This document shows, piece by piece, positions 1 to 10,000 of a stretch of 64,000 bases of DNA. The translations under genes and the position numbers were made by a program. The first letter of the stretch is position 1, and each line of letters starts with the position of its first letter. The notes under the pieces were generated by a model. It was not told the origin of the DNA. It did no database searches and saw only the letters and a program-made list of their open reading frames with translations. The stretch comes from Arenicola marina (taxonomy: Eukaryota > Annelida > Polychaeta > Arenicolidae): assembly GCA_964019135.1 (NCBI GenBank), contig OZ025255.1, positions 19,755,708-19,819,707 of the forward strand, given 5' to 3'.

Positions 1-180
1 CATGGGGAATTCTGAACTGCGTTACTGTGGGAAGATCAGCTTTGGTTGCCTTCCCAATGATTAGGAATTCTGAACTGTGTAACTGTGGGAAAGTCAGCCT
101 TGGTTGCCTTCCCAATCATTAGGAATTCTGAACTGTGTAACTGTGGGAAGATCAGCTTTGGTTGCCTTCCCAATCAGTGG
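1..180. repeat. 58-bp tandem repeat, about 3 copies
   Basis: Three near-identical 58-bp units start at about 7, 65 and 123, each opening with an EcoRI-like GAATTCTGAACT and including the string GTGGGAA. About two inverted copies lie at 61,290-61,390, where they mark the outer visible edge of the right arm. The array may continue left of the window. Confidence 0.85.
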
Positions 181-1056
181 GGACGGGACAAGTCCTACCA
201 TTAGTCGTTGTATATACGTTGGTTAATAAAACAACAAAAGGAGGCTGTGATAGGCCTGTCGGACGTCCTGCATGGTTTGGACCGGAACCAGGGGCCCATA
301 GGCAGTCGATCCTTTGTGGGTGATAACTTCACCTCTCGTCGACTGGAGTAGGCCAAGCTGTTCCGCCTCTCTCTCGGTGAGACAGATTCAGGATGTCATG
401 CGCGTCGCGGTGATTCAGGTAAGCGATCGGTTTGCTTCTCATTGTTCATGATGAGGCTGTCATTCGTGATTCTGATTTGAATCAGTTGTGGGGAGGCGCG
501 GTCACTGGCCGCCTGGGCCCTTTCACTATACTCCCTTCACTGTTCAAGGATTTCGATCGGGTATTAATTGCAGGGTGATCTTAAAGGTATCTTTGCATCG
601 AGGTAATTTATTCTTGGAGAAGTCCAGCAAACTAATTATGAATCGACCCTTATCATGTGGCGGGGTGGGGGTCCCATGGCGGTATTAGAGGTTTCAGCCG
701 ACGACTCCCAGTAGATAATGTTAATATGTTCATTTACGGCTGAGTTAAGTGTTTTGTCGTCATACAAAGCCTCCGAACCACACTAATTCCGTCTGTATTA
801 GACATGCATTTATTTCATTCTGCAACATTTAATGGGGCATCGTTTGAGAGAAGGGGTTTGCCTCCCAGGGTGTGGGGCTGCACCTCTCTGATTACCACTC
901 CCTACAGGTACACATACTCCTGGACCCTTTCCCAGTACTCAATCTACCATCCTCTCCGTATTCCTAAGTGTTCTGGCCCCCCCCATGGCTCGGTGAGAGA
1001 TGGCAGACTTAACCATGGCATTCCCCTAGCAGTAGGGTGAGATCCGCTAGACTTAC

Positions 1057-1140
1057 CCATCGTATCCGCTACATTGTGTGTCGGCCGTACCAGGAGCCAC
1101 AACACTATGCCAACCGAAGGAGCTCGTTCCTCATATAACC
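1057..1140 (-). pseudogene. Remnant or variant signal-peptide first exon (gene D side)
   Basis: On the minus strand this reads a hydrophobic stretch with VLWLLV followed by ADTMG and an intact GTAAGT donor at 1,056-1,051. The core matches the signal-peptide exons at 1,478-1,562 and 59,129-59,213, but the N-terminal half is replaced by unrelated sequence and there is no clear start codon next to it. The inverted copy lies at 60,196-60,284. It could be an alternative first exon; a decayed duplicate is more likely. Confidence 0.5.
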
Positions 1141-1299
1141 TCTGCCCACGTAACCTCTCACCGAATGGTTTTAGAGGGTTGTTTTGTTCGAATATGCTTA
1201 AACAGCGGTGTATTTGATGGCAAACTGCGAATCTATGCTCGGTTAGATTCATTTTAATGTTCGCGTATGAAGGATAATTATGATGGTTTAATTTGACGC

Positions 1300-1412
1300 G
1301 GGACAGAGGGACTATGGCGTAACGTAACGCCCTCTGCCGGGAGATCGGAGCTACAGTACAAGGACGGGGACGACCCTATACCCAACCCCCGACATGACGT
1401 CACAGGGAATCA
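1300..1412 (-). pseudogene. Truncated signal-peptide exon copy
   Basis: The minus strand carries the conserved TGACGTCATG start context at about 1,403, then about 12 codons of the signal peptide (MSGVGYRVVPVLVL) before a stop, with the usual splice donor missing. The inverted counterpart is at 59,978-60,035. A broken duplicate of the first exon. Confidence 0.6.
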
Positions 1413-1477
1413 CCACACCCATCTTTCCACCGCACCCCCCCCCCTCCCAACGTGTAGGCAAGTGCCGCCTAACTTAC

Positions 1478-1562
1478 CCGACGCATCCGCTCCACTGTGT
1501 GTCAGCTGTACCAAGAGCCACAGAACAAGGACGGGGAAAACCCGGTTCCCAGCCACCGCCAT
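1478..1562 (-). CDS. Signal-peptide first exon of a WSC/EGF receptor gene (gene D), partial
   Basis: On the minus strand an ATG at 1,562 opens 85 nt coding a 28-residue signal peptide: a short polar start (MAVAGNR), the hydrophobic core [13 protein letters not shown] and a small-residue tail (SGADAS). It ends in phase 1 at an intact GTAAGT donor (1,477-1,472). Start context, core and phase match first exons at 32,727, 59,129 and 59,800. The phase suits the WSC exon that follows in gene B. The gene runs leftwards, and no further exons of it are visible before the window edge. The product is inferred from paralogy with gene B; what its cytoplasmic end carries is unknown. Confidence 0.7.
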
Positions 1563-1920
1563 GACGTCACCGGGGATCACCACACCGTGCACGCTGGCTG
1601 CTGATCTGTCCTCCTCCCACCGGTCATGTGTTGGTAACCACAGTGAATGACGCCCTAAATAATGACGGCATCAGTTCGCCTAGGTTTTTTTCGGGAGGCC
1701 GTTTACGAGAGTGTCCTGTATTCTGTGACTGTCTGACAGGGATGTTCGTCATAGACAAGTCGTCCTACATTTACGAATCACTTTATTGGTGGGATATTTG
1801 TTGCTGTTCTGCAGACTCTTCTAATTTCGTTACTTCGTCGTCTCTGAACAAGCGTATAAATGCGTGACGCTAACCCTTTGTCGACTATGCTGTAGTTGCA
1901 CCAGCGCTGGCTTCACTTCC
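1563..1920 (-). promoter_or_regulatory. Conserved 5' region of gene D
   Basis: This stretch upstream of the gene D start codon is conserved, inverted, at 58,770-59,128 and more weakly at 32,430-32,726. Two features stand out: a palindromic TGACGTCA running into the ATG, and a TATA-like GTATAAATG at 1,854-1,862. The equivalent TATA-like motif lies at almost the same distance from the ATG (about 295 bp) at 58,830-58,838. Core promoter plus 5' UTR is an inference from conservation. Confidence 0.5.
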
Positions 1921-1929
1921 TGGATCAGG

Positions 1930-2452
1930 GTGGGTGGTACAGCTCTAGGCCTACCCCTCCAGGGTGGGTCGTACAGCTCTAGGCCTACCCCTCCAGGGTA
2001 GGTCGTACAGCTCTAGGCCTACCCCTCCAGGGAGGGTGGGTCGTACAGCTCTAGGCCTACCCCTCCAGGGTAGGTCGTACAGCTCTAGGCCTACCCCTCC
2101 AGGGTGGTTCGTACAGCTCTAGGCCTATCCCTCCTGGGTGAGTCGTACAGCTCTAGGCCTATCCCTCCAGGGTGAGTCGTACAGCTCTAGGCCTACCCCT
2201 CCAGGATGAGTCGTACAGCTCTAGGCCTACCCCTCCAGGGAGGGTGGGTCGTACAGCTCTAGGCCCACCCCTCCAGGGTGGGTCGTACAGCTCTAGGCCT
2301 ACCCCTCCAGGGTAGGTCGTACAGCTCTAGGCCCACCCCTCCAGGGTGGTTCGTACAGCTCTAGGCCTACCCCTCCTGAGTGAGTCGTACAGCTCTAGGC
2401 CTATCCCTCCAGGGTGAGTCGTACAGTTCTAGGCCTACCCCTCCAGGGTGTG
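1930..2452. repeat. 34-bp minisatellite, 15 copies, in the gene D promoter region
   Basis: Fifteen units spaced mostly 34 bp apart (two spacings are longer) share GTACAGCTCTAGGCC and CCCTCCAGG. The right arm holds one unit at about 58,733-58,765, and the gene B promoter holds one degenerate unit at about 32,381-32,418. The array is therefore a local expansion of a sequence that was already part of a shared promoter region. Confidence 0.9.
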
Positions 2453-2974
2453 TCATGCATATGTTTAAAAAAAAATTCAATGCAATCATATGAGGATGCT
2501 GACCGCTGAGAGCACAAACGAGGGTCGATGTCCAAATATTGACGTAAAAGTTGCAGCCCTAAAGATAGTCAGAAACATTTCGGAAACCCGTACAGATGCA
2601 TCAGAGTTAGAAACAACTATAATCAAGCCATATGCAACCAATATTTACCGGTATTTTTCATTCCACATGATAGGGGGAAGTTGCCCCAGATATATTTAGA
2701 TTATGATTTCAATCATTAGATATTGAATGGACACAACCAGGAAATAATTTCTGGGTGTTACCTATATGGTCTGATGATATGAATATATGGCTCATATGAT
2801 GATACGAATAATCAGGCAAACACTCGTTGGCTTGTCCGGACCAGGAAGTAATTCAGTACGCAATGCACAGTCACTTTGTCTGGTCGTAAAAACGTTTCTG
2901 TGTTCTCCGCATTACAAATGTGCATGGTTGCATAACACGTAAAGATGACTTTGATGCATATAGTTGTGTTTCTG
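2453..2974. other. Single-copy spacer in the left arm
   Basis: No gene is seen. The sequence is colinear, in reverse, with 57,290-57,440 and 58,206-58,470. It lacks the ~550-bp mobile element found at the matching place in the right arm (57,657-58,206), so the stretch near 2,770-2,790 approximates the empty insertion site. Confidence 0.7.
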
Positions 2975-5900
2975 TGGACGGAGGGGGGGGGGGGCGGTCG
3001 GGAGTCGGCGGAGGAGGGCGTTTTTGTGAGGGGTCGAGAGTTGGCGGAGGGTCGAGTTTCTGTGGGGAGTTGAGAGTCGGCGGAGGGTTATGTTTCTGTG
3101 GGGGGTCGAGAGTTGGCAGAGGATGGCGTTTCGGTCGGGAGTCGAAAGTCGGTGGAGAGTCGGGTTTCTGTGGGGGGGGGGGGGGGTTGAGAGTCGACAG
3201 AGGGTCGTATTTCTGCGGGGGTTTGAGAATTGGCGGAGGGTTGTGTTTGTGCGAGGGGTCGAGAGTTGGTGTACGGTCGTGTTTCTTTAGGGGGTCGCGA
3301 TTCGGTGGAGGGCAGTGTCTATGTGGGGGTTCGAGAGTTCGCTGAGGGTTGTGTTTGTGCGAGGGGTCGAGAGTTGGTGGACGGTCGTGTTTCTTTAGGG
3401 GGTCGCGATTCGGTGGAGGGCAGTGTCTATGTGGGGGTTCGAGAGTTCGCTGAGGGTTGTGTTTCTGTGGGGGGTCGAGATTCGGCGGAGCGTCGTGTTT
3501 CTTTAGGGGGTCGCGATTCGGTGGCGGAGAGTAGTGTTTCGGTAGGGGGGGTCGAGACTTGGCGAAGGGTCGTGTTTCTGTGGGGGTCGAGATTCGGTGG
3601 AGGGTTGTGTTTCTGTTGGCGGAAGGGTCGAGAGTTGGCGGAGGGTCGTGTTTCTGTGGGGTGGGGGGGGGGGTTCGAGAGTTGGCGGAGGGTCGAGTTT
3701 TTGTGGGGGGGGGGGTCGAGAGTCGGCGGAGGGTCGTGTTTCTCGTGAGGGGTCGAGAGTTGGCGGAGGGTTGTGTTTCTGTGGGGGGTCGAGAGTTGGC
3801 GGAGGGTTGTGTTTCGGCAGTGGGTCGAGAGTTGGTGGAGGGTCGTGTTTCTGTGGGAGGTCGAGAGTTGGCGGAGGGTTGTGTTTCTGTGGGGGTCAAG
3901 AGTTGGCGGAGGGTTGTGTTTCTGCGGGGGGTCCGGAGTCGATGGAAAGTTGTGTTTCTCTTGGGGGGTCGAGCGTCGGCTAAGGGTCGTTTTTTCTTAG
4001 GGCGTCGAGAGTCGGCGGAGGGTTGTGTTTCGGCAGGGTGTCGAGAGTTGGTGGAGGGTTGTGTTTCTGTGGAGGTCGAGAGTTGGCCGAGGGTTGTGTT
4101 TCTGTGGGGGGTCGAGAGTCGGCGGAGGGTCGTGTTGCTGTAGGGGATCGCGGGTCGACGGAGGCTCGTGTTTCTGTTGAGGTGGGGGGGGGGGGTCGAG
4201 AATTGGCGGAGGGTCGTGTTTCTGTGAGCGGTCGAGAGTTGGCAGAGGGTCATGTTTCTTTAGGGGGTCGAGAGTTAGTGGAGGGTTGTGTTTCTGCGGG
4301 GGGGGGGTCCAGAGTTGGCCGAGGGTTGTGTTTCTGTGGGGTGGGGGGGGGGTTCGAGAGTTGGCGGAGGGTCGAGTTTTTGTGGGGGGGGGGGGTCGAG
4401 AGTCGGCGGAGGGTCGTGTTTCTCGTGAGGGGTCGAGAGTTGGCGGAGGGTTGTGTTTCTGTGGGGGGTCGAGAGTTGGCGGAGGGTTGTGTTTCGGCAG
4501 TGGGTCGAGAGTTGGTGGAGGGTCGTGTTTCTGTGGGAGGTCGAGAGTTGGCGGAGGGTTGTGTTTCTGTGGGGGTCAAGAGTTGGCGGAGGGTTGTGTT
4601 TCTGCGGGGGGTCCGGAGTCGATGGAAAGTTGTGTTTCTCTTGGGGGGTCGAGCGTCGGCTAAGGATCGTTTTTTCTTAGGGCGTCGAGAGTCGGCGGAG
4701 GGTTGTGTTTCGGCAGGGTGTCGGGAGGTGGTGGAGGGTTGTGTTTCTGTGGAGGTCGAGAGTTGGCCGAGGGTTGTGTTTCTGTGGGGGGTCGAGAGTC
4801 GGCGGAGGGTCGTGTTGCTGTAGGGGATCGCGGGTCGACGGAGGCTCGTGTTTCTGTTGAGGGGGGGGGGGTCGAGAATTGGCGGAGGGTCGTGTTTCTG
4901 TGAGCGGTCGAGAGTTGGCAGAGGGTCATGTTTCTTTAGGGGGTCGAGAGTTAGTGGAGGGTTGTGTTTCTGCGGGGGGGGGTCCAGAGTTGGTCGAGGG
5001 TTGTGTTTCTGTGGGGGGTCGAGAGTTGGTGGAGGGTTATGTTTCTGTGAGGGGTAGCGAATCGACGGAGGGTTGTATTTCTGTGGGGTTGTGTTTATGT
5101 GGGGGGTCGAGAGTCGGGGAGGGTTGTATTTCTCTGGGGGGTCGAGGTTCGGCGGAAGGTTGTGTTTCTGTGGGGGGTCGAGCGTCGGCGAAGGATCGTT
5201 TTTTTCTGAGGTGGTCGAGAGTCGGCGAAGGGTTGTGTTTCGGCAGGGGGTCGAGAGTTGGTGGAGGGTGGTGTTTCCATGGGAGGTCGAGAGTTGACCG
5301 AAGGTTGTGTTTATGTGGGGTGTCGAGAGTCGGGGAGGGTTGTATTTCTCTGGGGGGTCGAGATTCGGCGGAAGGTTGTGTTTCTGTGGGGGGGTCGAGC
5401 GTCGGCGAAGGATCGTTTTTTTCTGAGGTGGTCGAGAGTCGGCGAAGGGTTGTGTTTCGGCAGGGGGTCGAGAGTTGGTGGAGGGTGGTGTTTCCATAGG
5501 AGGTCGCGAGTTGGCCGAAGGTTGTGTTTCTGCGGGGGTCGAGAGTCGGCGGAGGATCGTGTTTCTTTAGGGGGGGTCGAGAGTTGGCGGAGGGTCGTGT
5601 TTCTGTGGGGGGGAGGTGTCGAGAGTCGACGGAGGGTCAAGTTTCTGTGTGTGGCGGGGGGGGGGGGGCGAGAGTGGGCGGAGGGTCGTGTTTCTGTGAG
5701 GGGTCGAGAGTTGGCGGAGGGCATGTTTCTTTATGGGGTCGAGAGTTGGCGGAAAGTTGTGTTTCGGGAGGCGGTTGAGATTTGGTGGAGGTCGCGTTTT
5801 TGTGGGGGATCTAGAGTCGACAGCGGGTCATGCTTCTCTCGGGAGGTCGCGAGTTGGCGGAGGGTTGTGTTTCTATGGGGGGTTCGAGAGTCGGAAGAGG

Positions 5901-6990
5901 GTTGTGTTTCTGTCGTGGGGTCGAGAGTCGGCGGAGGGTTGTGTTTCTGTGGGGGGTCAAGAGTTGGCGGAGGGTCGTTTTTTCTGAGGGGGTCGAGAGT
6001 TGGCGGAGGGTTATGTTCCTGTGGGAGGGCTCGAGTGTTGGCTGAGGGTTGTGGTTATGTGGGGGGTCGAGAGTCGGGTAGGATTGTATTTCTCTGAGGG
6101 GTCCAGAGTTGGCGGAAGGTTGTGTTTCGGGAGGGGGTTGAGATTTGGTGGAGGTCCGGTTTTTGTGGGGGATCTAGAGTCGACATAGTGTCATGCTTCT
6201 CTCGGGAGGTCGACAGTTGGCGGAGGGTTGGCGGAGGGTCGTTTTTTCTGAGGGGGTCGAGAGTCGGCGGAGGGTTATGTTTCTGTGGGAGGGCTCGAGT
6301 GTTGGCTGAGGGTTTTGTTTATGTGGGGGGTCGAGAGTCGGGGAGGGTTGTATTTCTCTGAGGGGTGGAGAGTTGGGGGAGGGTCGTGTTTCTGTCGGGG
6401 GGGTCCAGGGTTGGCGGAAGGTTGTGTTTCTGTGGGGGGTCGAGCGTCGGCGAAGGATCGTTTTTTTCTGAGGGGGGTCGATAATCGGCGAAGGGTTGTG
6501 CTTCTGTGGCGGGGGGTGGGCTCGAGAGTTGGCTGAGTATTGTGTTTATGTGGGGCTCGAGAGTCGGGGATGGTTGTGTTTTTCTGGGGGGGTCGAGAGT
6601 CGGCGGAGGGTTGTGTTTATGAGGGGGGTAGAGAATCGACGGAGGGGGTACTTCTGTCGGAGGTCGAGAGTTGGCGAAGGGTTGTGTTTCTGGGGGGAGG
6701 GTCTACAGTCGATTGAGGGTCGTGTTTCTGTGGGGGGAGGGGTCGAGAGTCGGCGGAGAGTGGTGTCTCTGCGGGGGTGGGCTCGAGAGTTGGCTGAGGG
6801 TTGTGCTTATGTGGGGGGTCGAGAGTCGGTAAGGGTTGCGTTTCTGGGGGGGGGGGTCGAGGGTTGGAGGAGGGTTGTGTTTCTGGGAGGTTCGAGATTT
6901 AGTGGAGGGTTGTGTTTCTGTGGCGAGTCCAGAGTCGGCGGAGGGATCGTGTTTCGGCGGCGGGGTGGGGGTCGTGTGTTCGCGAGGGAC
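2975..6990. repeat. ~36-bp G-rich minisatellite array, roughly 110 units
   Basis: The unit is near GTCGAGAGTTGGCGGAGGGT followed by TGTGTTTCTGTGGGGG, with slippage in the G run. There is higher-order structure: about 670 bp starting near 3,660 recurs 680 bp downstream near 4,340 with very few changes, and a block near 5,110 recurs about 220 bp later. Open reading frames crossing the array on both strands are low-complexity and periodic; they are not genes. The same repeat, inverted and shorter, lies at 55,650-56,925. Confidence 0.93.
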
Positions 6991-7029
6991 GTGCTTTAGT
7001 TTGAGGTCGTACTGCAGGGCAGATCGTCT

Positions 7030-10000
7030 TTCGGCCGCGTATCGTGTGTGGCTTGTGGAGGGCGGGGGGAGGTTCGTGTTTGGGCGGGGCTCGTGTGTGG
7101 GTTGCGGAGGGCGGGGGGAGGTTCGTGTTTGGGCGGGGCTCGTGTGTGGGTTGCGGAGGGCGGGGGGAGGTTCGTGTTTGGGCGGGACTCGTGTGTGGGT
7201 TGCGGAGGGCGAGGAGAGGTTCGTGTTTGGGCGGGACTCGTGTGTGGGTTGCGGAGGGCGGGGGGAGGTTCGTGTTTGGTCGGGGCTCGTGTGTGGGATG
7301 TGGAGGGCGGGGAGAGGTTCGTGTTTGGGCGGGGCTCGTGTGTGGTTTGCGGAGGGCGAGGACAGGTTCGTGTTTGGGCGGGGCTCGTGTGTGGGTTGCG
7401 GAGGGCGGGGGGAGGTTCGTGTTTGGGCGGGGCTCGTGTGTGGGTTGCGGAGGGCGGGGAGAGGTTTGTGTTTGGGCGGGGCTCGTGTGTGGGTTGCGGA
7501 GGGCGGGGGGAGGTTCGTGTTTGGGCGGGGCTCGTGTGTGGGTTGCGGAGGGCGGGGAGAGGTTTGTGTTTGGGCGGGGCTCGTGTGTGGGTTGCGGAGG
7601 GCGAGGACAGGTTCGTGTTTGGGCGGGGCTCGTGTGTGGGTTGCGGAGGGCGGGGGGAGGTTCGTGTTTGGGCGGGGCTCGTGTGTGGGTTGCGGAGGGC
7701 GGGGAGAGGTTTGTGTTTGGGCGGGGCTCGTGTGTGGGTTGCGGAGGGCGGGGAGAGGTTCGTGTTTTGGCGGGGCTCGTGCGTGGGTTGCGGAGGGCGG
7801 GGGGAGGTTCGTGTTTGGGCGGAGCTCGTGTGTGGGATGTGGAGGGCGGGGGGAGGAGGTTCGTGTTTGGGCGGGGCTCGTGTGTGGGTTGCGGAGGGCG
7901 AGGAGAGGTTCGTGTTTGGGCGGGGCTCGTGTGTGGGATGTGGAGGGCGGGGAGAGGTTCGTGTTTGGGCGGGGCTCGTGTGTGGGTTGCGGAGGGCGAG
8001 GAGAGGTTCGTGTTTGGGCGGGGCTCGTGTGTGGGATGTGGAGGGCGGGGAGAGGTTCGTGTTTGGTCGGGGCTCGTGTGTGGGTTGCGGAGGGCGAGGA
8101 GAGGTTCGTGTTTGGGCGGGGCTCGTGTGTGGGATGTGGAGGGCGGGGGGAGGTTCGTGTTTGGGCGGGGCTCGTGTGTGGGTTGCGGGAGGGCGGGGAG
8201 AGGTTCGTGTTTGGGCGGGGCTCGTGTGTGGGTTGCGGAGGGCGAGGAGAGGTTCGTGTTTGGGCGGGGCTCGTGTGTGGGATGTGGAGGGCGGGGAGAG
8301 GTTCGTGTTTGGTCGGGGCTCGTGTGTGGGTTGCGGAGGGCGAGGAGAGGTTCGTGTTTGGGCGGGGCTCGTGTGTGGGATGTGGAGGGCGGGGGGAGGT
8401 TCGTGTTTGGGCGGGGCTCGTGTGTGGGTTGCGGGAGGGCGGGGAGAGGTTCGTGTTTGGGCGGGGCTCGTGCGTGGGTTGCGGAGGGCGAGGAGAGGTT
8501 CGTGTTTGGGCGGGGCTCGTGTGTGGGTTGCGGAGGGCGGGGGGAGGTTCGTGTTTTGGCGGGGCTCGTGTGTGGGTTGCGGAGGGCGGGGAGAGGTTTG
8601 TGTTTGGGCGGGGCTCGTGTGTGGGTTGCGGAGGGCGGGGAGAGGTTCGTGTTTGGGCGGGATTCGTGTGTGGGATGTGGAGGGCGGGGAGAGGTTCGTG
8701 TTGGGCGGGGCTCGTGTGTGGGATGTGGAGGGCGGGGGGAGGAGGTTCGTGTTTGGGCGGGGCTCGTGTGTGGGTTGCGGAGGGCGGGGGGAGGTTCGCG
8801 TTTGGTCGGGACTCGTGTGTGGGTTGTGGAGGGCGGGGGGAGGTTCGTGTTTGGGCGGGGCTCGTGTGTGGGTTGCGGAGGGCGGGGAGAGGTTCGTGTT
8901 TGGTCGGGACTCGTGTTTGGGTTGTGGAGGGCGGGGGGAGGTTCTTGTTTGGGCGGGGCTCGTGTGTGGGTTGTGGAGGGCGGGGGGAGGTCCATCTTGC
9001 GGCCGCGTATCGTGTGTGGGATGTGGAGGGCGGGGAGGAGGTTCGTGTTTGGTCGGGACTCGTGTTTGGGTTGTGGAGGGCGGGGAGAGGTTCGTGTTTG
9101 GTCGGGACTCGTGTGTGGGTTGCGGAGGGCGGGGAGAGGTTCGTGTTTGGGCGGGACTCGTGTGTGGGTTGCGGAGGGCGGGGAGAGGTTCGTGTTTGGG
9201 CGGGACTCGTGTTTGGGTTTTGGAGGGCGGGGGGAGGTTCTTGTTTGGGCGGGGCTCGTGTGTGGGTTGTGGAGGGCGGGGGGAGGTTCTTGTTTGGGCG
9301 GGGCTCGTGTGTGGGTTGTGGAGGGCGGGGGGAGGTTCATCTTGCGGCCGCGTATCGTGTGTGGGTTGCGGAGGGCGGGGAGAGGTTCGTGTTTGGTCGG
9401 GACTCGTGTTTGGGTTGTGGAGGGCGGGGGGAGGTTCTTGTTTGGGCGGGGCTCGTGTGTGGGTTGTGGAGGGCGGGGGGAGGTTCATCTTGCGGCCGCG
9501 TATCGTGTGTGGGTTGCGGAGGGCGGGGGGAGGTTCGTGTTTGGTCGGGACTCGTGTGTGGCATGTGGAGGGCGGGGAGAGGTTCGTGTTTGGGCGGGGC
9601 TCGTGTGTGGGATGTGGAGGGCGGGGGGAGGTTCGTGTTTGGGCGGGATTCGTGTGTGGCTTGTGGAGGGCGGGGAGAGGTTCGTGTTTGGTCGGGACTC
9701 GTGTGTGGGTTGCGGAGGGCGAGGACAGGTTCGTGTTTGGGCGGGACTCGTGTGTGGGTTGCGGAGGGCGAGGAGAGGTTCGTGTTTGGGCGGGATTCGT
9801 GTGTGGCTTGTGGAGGGCGGGGAGAGGTTCGTGTTTGGTCGGGACTCGTGTGTGGGTTGCGGAGGGCGAGGAGAGGTTCGTGTTTGGGCGGGATTCGTGT
9901 GTGGCTTGTGGAGGGCGGGGAGAGGTTCGTGTTTGGGCGGGACTCGTGTGTGGGTTGCGGAGGGCGGGGGGAGGTTCGTGTTTGGGCGGGGCTCGTGTGT

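Noticed and set aside
2871-6999. Reading frames of 100-460 codons on both strands
   Set aside because: Low-complexity translations of the ~36-bp minisatellite, present in overlapping frames.
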